In this document: in pieces, positions 1 to 5,666 of the stretch
Layout: each line of letters opens with the position of its first letter
Numbering within the stretch: the first letter of the stretch is position 1
Assembly (NCBI GenBank): GCA_011065065.1
Contig: JAAKFL010000115.1
Location: 1 to 6,337, forward strand
DNA length: 6,337 bases
Source: Chlamydiota bacterium
GTDB taxonomy: Bacteria > Chlamydiota > Chlamydiia > Chlamydiales > SLFE01
Direction of reading: 5' to 3'
Translations under genes and position numbers: made by a program
The notes under the pieces: generated by a model
Seen by the model: the letters and a program-made list of their open reading frames with translations, nothing else
The model's database searches: none
Told to the model about the DNA's origin: nothing

Positions 1-2
1 AT

Positions 3-1436
3 CGAGCGGTTCAATCTGTGACTCATGGAATCAGTGGGACTCCCATGCCGCCATGGGGTGAAACGGCTCAGGATAAAGATTTTAATAATGATATCCCCAT
101 CTTGACGCATGAAGAAATTATTCAGCTTGTCAATTGGATCTACAGGAATCTGCCAGGTGAGAAATTCCTGCGTGAGCTTGAAGAAGTGAAGAAATGGGAA
201 TACCAGCCTGAAAATGTTCTTGAGGAACTTCAAAAGTCTGGGGATATCGAAAAATTAAACCCTCAGTCACTCCTGGAAACACTTCCAAAAGGAGATGAGT
301 ATTTGGTTTCTCTGCAACCCATGCTTGCTGCAGCTCCACAACAAAACCTGACGATCGACGATATCTTTGATAAGGTCCCCAATCCTTTTGAGGGACCAGA
401 CAAGTATCATTACTACATAAAAAAAAAATACTACACGGAAAAGAATCTTCGCGAAGGAAAAGAGTTCTTTGAACTGAATTGCGCCATTTGTCATGGAAAG
501 GATGCGGATGGAGCAGGTCTTCGCTCGGGTGTGATGGAAGATGCCAAACCGCGGATGTTGATCAATCTTCCCTGGATTGAGAGTCGTGACGATTTGCGGT
601 TGATTCGTTCTATTGTTTATGGAGTTGTGGGGACAGCGATGATTCCATGGGGAGATCAGACAACAGCATTACAACGTTTGCAGCTGGTGATGTATATCCG
701 AAATCTTACAGAGACTAAACGAGATTACGAAAAATTAAAGAAATTGATTTTCCAGATTTTTGAAGGACCTGTTTGGGCTCTACAAGACGCTCGTTCCGCC
801 GGATCTGAGCAAATCTCGAAACTTGAGAAAGAAGTTTATGAGGCCAGGGTCAACCGTTTACGTTTAGAAGACCAGGCACAAAAGGGTGAAGTTTCTCCTG
901 ATAAAATTGCCGGACTTTATGCCAGCGAACTGAAGCTCAGGCAGCAGCTGGAAAGTTATCGACAAGAGGATCAGCTTTTAACCACTTTGATCACCCAAGT
1001 TAAAAAGGAAAAAGAGCTTTATCGAAACTTAGGGGATGCCTTGTTTAATCTCTATGGAGACACCCCCATTTTTGATGAGTATTTGAAAGCTCTTGAGTTG
1101 AATGAAAATCATTTTTCTTATCGCAACGGTCAATTGAACTTGCGACAGGTAGACGATAAGAATTTAAACGAAATAGAAAAGCAAATGTTGCAGCGTATAG
1201 AAGATGCCATACGCCAACTCTCTGCTCAGAAATTGATTGAAGAAGGGAAGATCTCAACACAAGAGCAGAAAGAGACTCTTGCAGAGATAAACTTTGCGCT
1301 CAATAACCAAAAAGAAATGAAAAAAGAAATGATCTCTACTTTTGCTCAGATTGAGCGATTGAGGGTAAGTCAAATTGATATTTATAAAAAAATTAACCAA
1401 TTGGAAAACGACAATGGCAGAAATCGTGACATCTAA
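3..1436 (+). CDS. Multihaem cytochrome c with long helical C-terminal tail, oxidase-associated (5' partial)
   Basis: The frame is open to the left edge, so the true start lies outside the window; the GTG at 18 is probably internal. Numbering from that GTG, the protein opens with the end of one cytochrome c domain: GTPMPPWG carries the likely axial Met (M10), and its CxxCH must lie upstream. A second class I domain follows, with CAICH at 155-159 and GTAMIPWG supplying Met208. The protein therefore has at least two haems, like the C-terminal part of CcoP. From about residue 240 to the end come some 230 residues rich in Glu, Lys, Gln and Leu, predicted helical and partly coiled coil (about 262-335 and 380-465); these are not part of normal CcoP. 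The gene overlaps ccoN by 23 bp, so the two are probably translationally coupled. I infer that it passes electrons into CcoO/CcoN, replacing the missing CcoP haem domains. It could instead be a separate donor cytochrome. It should be exported or membrane-anchored, but the N-terminus is not visible. Confidence 0.85.
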   Translation, partial: RAVQSVTHGISGTPMPPWGETAQDKDFNNDIPILTHEEIIQLVNWIYRNLPGEKFLRELEEVKKWEYQPENVLEELQKSGDIEKLNPQSLLETLPKGDEYLVSLQPMLAAAPQQNLTIDDIFDKVPNPFEGPDKYHYYIKKKYYTEKNLREGKEFFELNCAICHGKDADGAGLRSGVMEDAKPRMLINLPWIESRDDLRLIRSIVYGVVGTAMIPWGDQTTALQRLQLVMYIRNLTETKRDYEKLKKLIFQIFEGPVWALQDARSAGSEQISKLEKEVYEARVNRLRLEDQAQKGEVSPDKIAGLYASELKLRQQLESYRQEDQLLTTLITQVKKEKELYRNLGDALFNLYGDTPIFDEYLKALELNENHFSYRNGQLNLRQVDDKNLNEIEKQMLQRIEDAIRQLSAQKLIEEGKISTQEQKETLAEINFALNNQKEMKKEMISTFAQIERLRVSQIDIYKKINQLENDNGRNRDI

Positions 1437-2838
1437 ATACGAAGATGGGCCGACAAAATGGCTCATCTACCCCGCATCTCTCTTTATGATAGTGGGGATG
1501 CTAATTGGACTTTTTATCTCCTTTAACGGCTTTATTTTTCCCGATTATTTTTCGGGAGAATACATCACCTTTGGGCGGCTACGCCCAGTTCATGTGATGG
1601 GTATTTTGTTGTTGTGGCTGCTCTCAGCAAACTTTGGATTGAGCTATTTTATGGTTCAAAGGCTTTGTGGAGTTCGGATATGGAGCGTAAAATTAGCATA
1701 CTGGTCTATCGCAATCTGGTGGTTTTCTGTCATTATCAGTCAATTTTCATACCCCTTTGGAACTAACTATGGGTGGGAGTATGATGAAACCCCAATGTTT
1801 GTCTGGTGGATTCCGGTCAAGCCATTGTTTGTCTTGGCATGGTTGATGACATTGATTAACTTTTTTATGACCACCTATAAACGGAAAAATGTGAAGCTTT
1901 ACGTTTCTATGTGGTACGTTTTAGGGGCGATGATTTGGGGTACGGTGATCTTTTTGGTGGGTGGCTTCGGTTTGGAGTTTCTTCCCAAGGGAATTTCTCG
2001 AGTGAATGCACAGTTTTTTTACGTGCATAACCTTGTGGGGCTGATATTTACACCGTTTGGACTGGCCATCGCCTACTACTACTTGCCAAAACTGGCAAAT
2101 ACTCCAATTTATAGCCATAGACTCTCCATGATTGGATTTTGGTCGATTGCCTTTGTCTATGGTTGGGTGGGAGCTCACCACATCATCCACGGCCCCATCA
2201 CACAGTGGATTCAAACAGTTTCTATTATTTTTTCCGTTTGGTTGTTCATACCCGTGTTTACGGTGGTGTTAAATATCTTTGCGACACTGCAACCGCATTG
2301 GAAGCAATATACAGAGAGCGCTCCAGTCCGCTATATTGTCATGGGAAATATTTTTTACTTGATCACCTCTGTCCAGGGATCTCTCATGGCCTTACGCAAT
2401 ATCAATGAAATTACCTCGAAAACAGATTGGGTCATCGGTCATTCACATATTGCTCTCTATGGAACCTTTACATTTTTTGCGATTGCGGGAATTTATTATG
2501 TGGTTCCTATCATCACTCAAAAGCCAATCTGGTCCAAGCGATTAACAGACTGGTCATTTACACTCAATCTTTTAGGAAGTGTTCCGTTTATTTTATCACT
2601 TTGGGTCGGAGGCTATTTGCAGGGACTGATGTGGACCAGCTGGGCCACGGGTATTAGTTATGCCGAGTTCCAGAGTAATTTAAGTAATTTCCCCTTTCTT
2701 CAAACGATAGCGGAGACACAGCCATGGTGGTTATTACGGAGTTTGGGAGGCATCATTGTCCTTTTGGGGAACATTCTCTTTGTGATTAACATTTTTAATA
2801 CTGTTCTCTTAAAAAAACGCGAACCGGTTGAGGCTTGA
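1414..2838 (+). CDS. ccoN: cbb3-type cytochrome c oxidase subunit I (CcoN)
   Basis: This is the catalytic haem-copper subunit, reducing O2 to water at a haem b3-CuB centre in the inner membrane while pumping protons. The ATG at 1414 gives 474 residues, the usual CcoN length; the frame also opens from a TTG at 1375, but the ATG product fits the family start better. Upstream there is only a weak GGA at 1403-1405. About 12 hydrophobic helices are visible. Ligands by family pattern are: H60 in FGRLRPVH (low-spin haem b), H205 in FYVHN (CuB), Y249 in FVYGW (the C-family Tyr that cross-links to the CuB His), H255-H256 (CuB), and H343 and H345 in GHSH (haem b3 and haem b). The conserved acidic pair near residue 122 is present (E122, E125). 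One oddity is Q321 where the well-studied enzymes have Glu in their EGP motif, 18 residues before the TDW that precedes the GHxH ligands. The gene overlaps the upstream cytochrome gene and is followed after 1 bp by ccoO. Confidence 0.96.
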   Translation: MAEIVTSKYEDGPTKWLIYPASLFMIVGMLIGLFISFNGFIFPDYFSGEYITFGRLRPVHVMGILLLWLLSANFGLSYFMVQRLCGVRIWSVKLAYWSIAIWWFSVIISQFSYPFGTNYGWEYDETPMFVWWIPVKPLFVLAWLMTLINFFMTTYKRKNVKLYVSMWYVLGAMIWGTVIFLVGGFGLEFLPKGISRVNAQFFYVHNLVGLIFTPFGLAIAYYYLPKLANTPIYSHRLSMIGFWSIAFVYGWVGAHHIIHGPITQWIQTVSIIFSVWLFIPVFTVVLNIFATLQPHWKQYTESAPVRYIVMGNIFYLITSVQGSLMALRNINEITSKTDWVIGHSHIALYGTFTFFAIAGIYYVVPIITQKPIWSKRLTDWSFTLNLLGSVPFILSLWVGGYLQGLMWTSWATGISYAEFQSNLSNFPFLQTIAETQPWWLLRSLGGIIVLLGNILFVINIFNTVLLKKREPVEA

Positions 2839-2839
2839 T

Positions 2840-4078
2840 ATGGAGAACCATCAAAACACATTCATGACAAAAGTTCACAAGTCACTTTTGTATACAGTCA
2901 TAGGAATCATTCTCCTGTTTTCAATGGCGATTATTGCTACCTTGATTGCTCCACAGCACATAGACCCTACATGGATGCAGCCATCAAGTTATTATCAGGT
3001 GCAGATGTATGAGGTGGCTGATCCCAATTTCTTTATCAGTAGTGAAACATCTGGTGTCAGGGATCTTCAATATGTGCAAAGACTGACTAATGGTTACACA
3101 CTTCTTTCTTTTCAAGAAAATGAGTCTGTCAGAATTGTGGCTCCTGCAGAACTGGAAAAGTACATCACGAAGTTTGGAGAAAAAAATCTCAAATTAACTT
3201 CCCGCCTATTATTGCTGCGAAATCCCGAAAAGGATATTCAAACATCTGCTAAACAGCTCAGGGAAACTTTGCAGCAGCAAATGAGAGGCGAAGGGAAGTC
3301 GCTTATCGATTATAAAATTCTTGAGTTATATGACACCGGGCTTGAGGAAGTTTTTAGTGTGGCACGATCAGAGGGAATTATTGAGGATTTTGTCGACGAA
3401 GATTACACAATCCTTGATGATTCCGTGAATCAGCCATGGCATGACGATCCGGGTGTGATTTTTGTCAAAAATCCGATGGAGTACCGTATTGTTCCGACTG
3501 GTTTTGCACAAACAAAAGGATGGAAATATGACCCAGAAGGCAAATCGGTTGAAAGTATTGCGGAGCTTGAGGGAAAAGAGCTTGGTTTTCGTTCACGTGA
3601 GTTGCTTATCAAATTAGGGGAGCAGATATATGCTCACGAAGGATGTTGGTACTGCCATACTGACCAAACTCGGACTCTTGTTCAAGATGTTGTCTTAAAT
3701 GGATCGGAGTCGTTTCCTGCTCCCCCTTCATCGCCAAACGAGTATATTTACCAGAAAGTGACCTTTCCCGGAACTCGAAGGATTGGACCCGATATGTCAC
3801 GAGTGGGGATTAAAAGACCGAGCCGAGACTGGCATAAATCGCACTTTTGGGCTCCGAGAACAGCCAGTGCGGGAAGTATCATGCCTTCGTTTAAGCACTT
3901 TTTTGACTTTGATCCGCGTGGAACGCGCAAGACAGAGGTGGGGATCCCCAACTATCAATTTGAAGCGATCTATCAGTATCTGATGACAAAGGGAACGCGC
4001 ATTACACCTCCGACAGAAGCCTGGTGGATAGGCAAGGATCCGGTTCAGACCTTGAAAATTATCGAAGGGGAACTCTAG
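2840..4078 (+). CDS. ccoO: cbb3-type cytochrome c oxidase subunit II (CcoO), enlarged
   Basis: This is the membrane-anchored monohaem cytochrome c subunit that relays electrons to CcoN. The ATG at 2840 is preferred over the TTG at 2828 because GAGG (2830-2833) sits 6 nt before it, inside the end of ccoN; only 1 bp separates the genes. The product is 412 residues, about twice the normal CcoO of roughly 200. One transmembrane helix spans about residues 15-36, and the rest should be periplasmic. The haem c site is CWYCH at 269-273, followed by the CcoO-like RRIGPDMSRVG (313-323), a WH pair (331-332) as in the family, and the likely axial Met348 in SIMPSF. The extra material, about residues 45-245, lies between the anchor and the haem domain. 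It is charged, mixed helix and strand, has no haem motif, and I do not recognise it. It may dock the tailed cytochrome encoded at the operon's start. Confidence 0.93.
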   Translation: MENHQNTFMTKVHKSLLYTVIGIILLFSMAIIATLIAPQHIDPTWMQPSSYYQVQMYEVADPNFFISSETSGVRDLQYVQRLTNGYTLLSFQENESVRIVAPAELEKYITKFGEKNLKLTSRLLLLRNPEKDIQTSAKQLRETLQQQMRGEGKSLIDYKILELYDTGLEEVFSVARSEGIIEDFVDEDYTILDDSVNQPWHDDPGVIFVKNPMEYRIVPTGFAQTKGWKYDPEGKSVESIAELEGKELGFRSRELLIKLGEQIYAHEGCWYCHTDQTRTLVQDVVLNGSESFPAPPSSPNEYIYQKVTFPGTRRIGPDMSRVGIKRPSRDWHKSHFWAPRTASAGSIMPSFKHFFDFDPRGTRKTEVGIPNYQFEAIYQYLMTKGTRITPPTEAWWIGKDPVQTLKIIEGEL

Positions 4079-4081
4079 GCA

Positions 4082-4237
4082 TTGGACGGATTTGGGTATA
4101 CAGGAGCGGTGCTGCATTTTGCTTTAAACGCAGCGTTTTTTAGCAGTGCGGTCCTTGCGATGATTGTTTTGTGGCGAAGAGGGCGCTTAGATTTTGATGA
4201 AAGTCCCAAAATACAAATGATGGATGATGGAGATTAG
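4082..4237 (+). CDS. ccoQ: CcoQ/FixQ-like small membrane subunit of cbb3 oxidase
   Basis: This is a 51-residue peptide with one transmembrane helix (about residues 10-31), then a basic WRRGR stop-transfer and a DFDESPKIQMMDDGD tail. The tail aligns without gaps to the gammaproteobacterial CcoQ pattern DFDEAANLPFADD. CcoQ stabilises the assembled oxidase. The place between ccoO and the ccoP anchor is the canonical CcoQ position. The start is inferred: TTG at 4082, 3 bp after the ccoO stop and in the same frame as ccoO, with AAGGGG at 4065-4070 about 11 nt upstream. The alternative GTG at 4109 would cut into the helix. CcoS, a cbb3 assembly factor with a similar acidic tail, is the other possibility, but its motif needs gaps to align. 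The uncertain points are the exact start and Q versus S; that a gene is here is well supported by the packing with both neighbours. Confidence 0.72.
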   Translation: MDGFGYTGAVLHFALNAAFFSSAVLAMIVLWRRGRLDFDESPKIQMMDDGD

Positions 4238-4239
4238 TG

Positions 4240-4479
4240 ATGTTGGATGAGTTGGAAGATGATGATTCAGTTCCCCCATATATAGAAGTCGACAAGGGAG
4301 CGCCATTGTGGCTCAATTTAGTTTATATATTTGTTCCAATTTGGGGGATCGTCGTATTTTTTCTTTATTGGAACGGTAGCTACGGGTGGCTGGATCGTGG
4401 GTACTGGGAGCAGTTGCAGAAAGCTGCGAATACCACGTTTCCTGCGAAGGAGCTGCCGAAAGTGGACGTGGATAAGTAG
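4240..4479 (+). CDS. CcoP N-terminal membrane-anchor protein lacking haem domains
   Basis: The ATG at 4240 follows the ccoQ-like stop by 2 bp and has TGGAG at 4228-4232, 7 nt upstream; the GTG at 4237 overlaps the previous stop and is less likely. The 79-residue product has an acidic N-terminus (DELEDDDSVPPYIEVD), APLW before a single helix (about 22-44), then YWNGSYGWLDRGYWEQLQKA. This layout matches the FixP_N segment of CcoP: an acidic stretch, a proline followed by Trp, one helix, then a Gly/Trp-rich turn and a WxxE/Q amphipathic helix. Normal CcoP continues for some 200 residues with two CxxCH haem domains. Here translation stops soon after the anchor and no CxxCH appears downstream. I infer a stand-alone anchor that still occupies the CcoP site beside CcoN, with electron input supplied by the cytochrome encoded upstream of ccoN. 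It is the last gene of the operon. Similarity is by pattern only, over a short length. Confidence 0.7.
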   Translation: MLDELEDDDSVPPYIEVDKGAPLWLNLVYIFVPIWGIVVFFLYWNGSYGWLDRGYWEQLQKAANTTFPAKELPKVDVDK

Positions 4480-4485
4480 GAAAAA

Positions 4486-4500
4486 CGCAGAGGCGCAGAG
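4486..4500 (+). repeat. Two-copy CGCAGAG short tandem repeat
   Basis: CGCAGAG occurs at 4486-4492 and again at 4494-4500, a period of 8 bases, directly after the last oxidase gene. Similar short tandem strings are scattered through intergenic regions of many bacteria as remnants of repeats, but two copies alone could be chance. Confidence 0.35.
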
Positions 4501-4510
4501 AATTTCCAGA

Positions 4511-4545
4511 TTAAGGAAACATTTACCCTTTATCGACTTCCTTAA
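4511..4545. terminator. Weak inverted repeat between convergent genes, possible terminator
   Basis: TTAAGGAA (4511-4518) and TTCCTTAA (4538-4545) are perfect 8-bp inverted arms with a 19-base loop. They sit where the oxidase operon and the minus-strand gene converge. The stem is AT-rich and lacks a clean T-run, so it is a poor intrinsic terminator. It also overlaps the end of the minus-strand coding region (stop at 4523-4525). Confidence 0.25.
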
Positions 4546-5101
4546 GGATATTCTTTAAACCAATTTTTTCGAAAAGCTCTCCAGAGTCTCTGTAATCAGA
4601 CATCATTTTGCAGAGAGGATCATGAAAAGTGACTGGATTGATTTTAAGCATGCTTGTGGCTTTTAGATCTTTAAACATACATAAATGATCTTCAACCATG
4701 GAATGAAATAGACTCAAGTCAAGCTCAGTGTTAACTTTTACCATTTCTTGTAACTGTTTGGTTTTGGCTTCAATCTCCTCATCTGTCAATGAATTCAAAG
4801 ATTCGTTCATGACCCCTTTTACTAAGCCCGTTGCTATATAAAGCAACTTCGGCGTTAGAAATTCCTCCATTCTTTTATATATTGTCAATTTTGTTTCAGC
4901 GCTTAGGGGCTCAGGTTTTGGCCCTAGATAACCCATCTTGTTAAACTCTTCTTGTGAAATATGATCCAAGCTGATTCCAGCAATAATGGGAATAGTAAAA
5001 TGATCAATACTAGTTTTTACTAACCTCTTTACCTCTAAGTCCAAGATGACGTGATCATAATCACATCTTGTAAGATGTCCATGTTCCGAAATAGTGTTCA
5101 T
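4523..5101 (-). CDS. Hypothetical protein, 192 aa, soluble and mostly helical
   Basis: I do not recognise this protein. The ATG (complement of 5099-5101) is well placed: GGAGG (complement of 5109-5113) lies 7 nt upstream, and a promoter lies just beyond. The protein has no signal peptide, no transmembrane segment and no CxxC or obvious catalytic signature. The N-terminal 60 residues are mixed (MNTISEHGHL at the start, a GYLGPKPEPL turn near 58-67). From about 68 to the end it looks helical, with an acidic-basic stretch at 105-123 (LTDEEIEAKTKQLQEMVKV) and a C-terminal ELFEKIGLKNILKEVDKG. It converges on the oxidase operon with 43 bp between stops. Its regulation may be shared with the divergent Cys-rich gene through a common 29-bp upstream element. 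A lineage-specific secreted or cytosolic accessory protein is possible, but nothing in the sequence fixes a function. Confidence 0.75.
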   Translation of the reverse strand: MNTISEHGHLTRCDYDHVILDLEVKRLVKTSIDHFTIPIIAGISLDHISQEEFNKMGYLGPKPEPLSAETKLTIYKRMEEFLTPKLLYIATGLVKGVMNESLNSLTDEEIEAKTKQLQEMVKVNTELDLSLFHSMVEDHLCMFKDLKATSMLKINPVTFHDPLCKMMSDYRDSGELFEKIGLKNILKEVDKG

Positions 5102-5130
5102 ACCTATACCTCCATTAAGAATTTAAAAAA

Positions 5131-5159
5131 ACTATGTGCGAAGGCGCTCTTTTTGTCAA
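5131..5159 (-). promoter_or_regulatory. Predicted sigma70-type promoter of the 192-aa gene
   Basis: Read on the minus strand, a perfect TTGACA (complement of 5154-5159) is followed after 17 bp by CATAGT (complement of 5131-5136), four of six matches to the -10 consensus. Transcription would start near 5123-5126, leaving a leader of about 22-25 nt before the ATG and including the GGAGG ribosome site. Confidence 0.65.
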
Positions 5160-5185
5160 TAAATCGATGAAATTCTTTCAATAAT

Positions 5186-5214
5186 TTGTATGCGTTCACG
5201 GGGTATTAGGCATA
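5186..5214 (-). repeat. 29-bp conserved upstream element, copy 1
   Basis: The complement of this stretch matches the plus-strand stretch 5541-5569 at 27 of 29 positions; the shared core includes CCGTGAACGCATACAA. It ends 26 bp before the -35 box of the minus-strand gene. With the other copy it also forms an inverted pair around a 384-bp segment, so it could be either a shared regulatory site or a terminal inverted repeat. Confidence 0.75.
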
Positions 5215-5243
5215 ATTTTTTAAGATTGTCGGTTTTGGGACTA

Positions 5244-5427
5244 TAGCCTGAAAGGCTTAAACTGCAACAGCCCCGGGCATCGCCCGGGGTAAAGATCATA
5301 ACGACATAGCAGCCTGTAAGGCTGCAAGATCATTGGGACTTTCTTGCAGCCTTACAGGCTGCGATGAATGGAACAACCTAACCCCGGGCGATGCCCGGGG
5401 CTGTTGCAATTTGAGCCTTTCAGGCTA
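5244..5427. repeat. 184-bp compound palindrome (REP/MITE-like)
   Basis: Two 85-bp arms (5244-5328 and 5343-5427) are mirror images without any gap around a 14-base centre. Each arm carries three modules that are themselves palindromes. A is AGCCTGAAAGGCT (5245-5257), near-mirrored at 5414-5426. B is CCCCGGGCATCGCCCGGGG (5271-5289), mirrored perfectly at 5382-5400. C is GCAGCCTGTAAGGCTGC (5309-5325), lying in a 20-bp perfect match to 5343-5362. The spacer between B and C (5290-5308 against 5363-5381) has diverged, with about 8 of 19 positions matching. Cores conserved while spacers drift suggests that the small hairpins are what is maintained. There is no open reading frame of note inside. The GC-rich modules stand out from the AT-rich surroundings. 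Known relatives in style are REP/BIME or REPIN elements and MITEs; I cannot assign a family. Confidence 0.85.
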
Positions 5428-5540
5428 ATTCTAAGGATTATAAATTCCTCAGCAAGATTCTATTTATCAGAGATTAACGCAAGTTAGGTTCACGCCTTGC
5501 AGTTAATTCACAACCTAAACATTATTACATCTTTGTTTTG

Positions 5541-5569
5541 TACGCCTAATACTCCGTGAACGCATACAA
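5541..5569 (+). repeat. 29-bp conserved upstream element, copy 2
   Basis: This is the plus-strand partner of the element at 5186-5214, with two differences (T/C at its third base, C/T at its thirteenth). It ends 35 bp before the -35 box of the Cys-rich gene and has the same orientation relative to its gene as copy 1 has to the 192-aa gene. Confidence 0.75.
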
Positions 5570-5604
5570 TAATTTTTCTTTCTTCTAGTAATCATGACTT
5601 AACC

Positions 5605-5633
5605 TTGAAATTCAATGTTAGCATTGTTATTAT
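5605..5633 (+). promoter_or_regulatory. Predicted sigma70-type promoter of the Cys-rich gene
   Basis: TTGAAA (5605-5610, five of six matches to the -35 consensus) is followed after 17 bp by TATTAT (5628-5633, five of six to the -10). The start would lie near 5640, leaving a leader of roughly 27 nt that contains AAGGAGA at 5656-5662, with GGAG 5 nt before the ATG. Confidence 0.6.
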
Positions 5634-5666
5634 TTTCTTCAGTTTTTACGCATATAAGGAGAAACT

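Larger units (their letters stand above)
5102..5666. other. 565-bp divergent intergenic region
   Basis: This gap contains no gene I can support. From left to right it holds the minus-strand ribosome site and promoter, the first 29-bp element copy, a 184-bp compound palindrome, about 110 bp of AT-rich sequence with only a small 7-bp stem (5484-5490 with 5512-5518), the second 29-bp element copy, and the plus-strand promoter and ribosome site. I see no tRNA, rRNA or CRISPR array. Confidence 0.8.

Noticed and set aside
1921..2657. Open frames of 76-97 codons on both strands inside ccoN
   Set aside because: They overlap a gene with complete ligand motifs in another frame, have no family resemblance and no ribosome sites, and are shadows of the ccoN coding sequence.
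3430..4117. Several antisense and one alternative-frame open frame inside ccoO
   Set aside because: The ccoO frame carries the haem motif and family signatures. The others have no recognisable content and arise from codon composition.
4331..4558. Open frame of 75 codons overlapping the CcoP anchor gene
   Set aside because: It is out of frame with the anchor-like protein, begins inside it and runs into the convergent gene; the anchor frame has the ribosome site and family pattern.
5271..5400. GC-rich hairpin as a riboswitch, attenuator or structural RNA gene
   Set aside because: The symmetry is a DNA-level mirror of whole arms with no conserved riboswitch core, and the hairpins lie outside the predicted short leaders of both flanking genes.
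5267..5400. CRISPR array
   Set aside because: The repeated units are mirrored palindromic modules rather than direct repeats with uniform unique spacers, and no cas gene is present.
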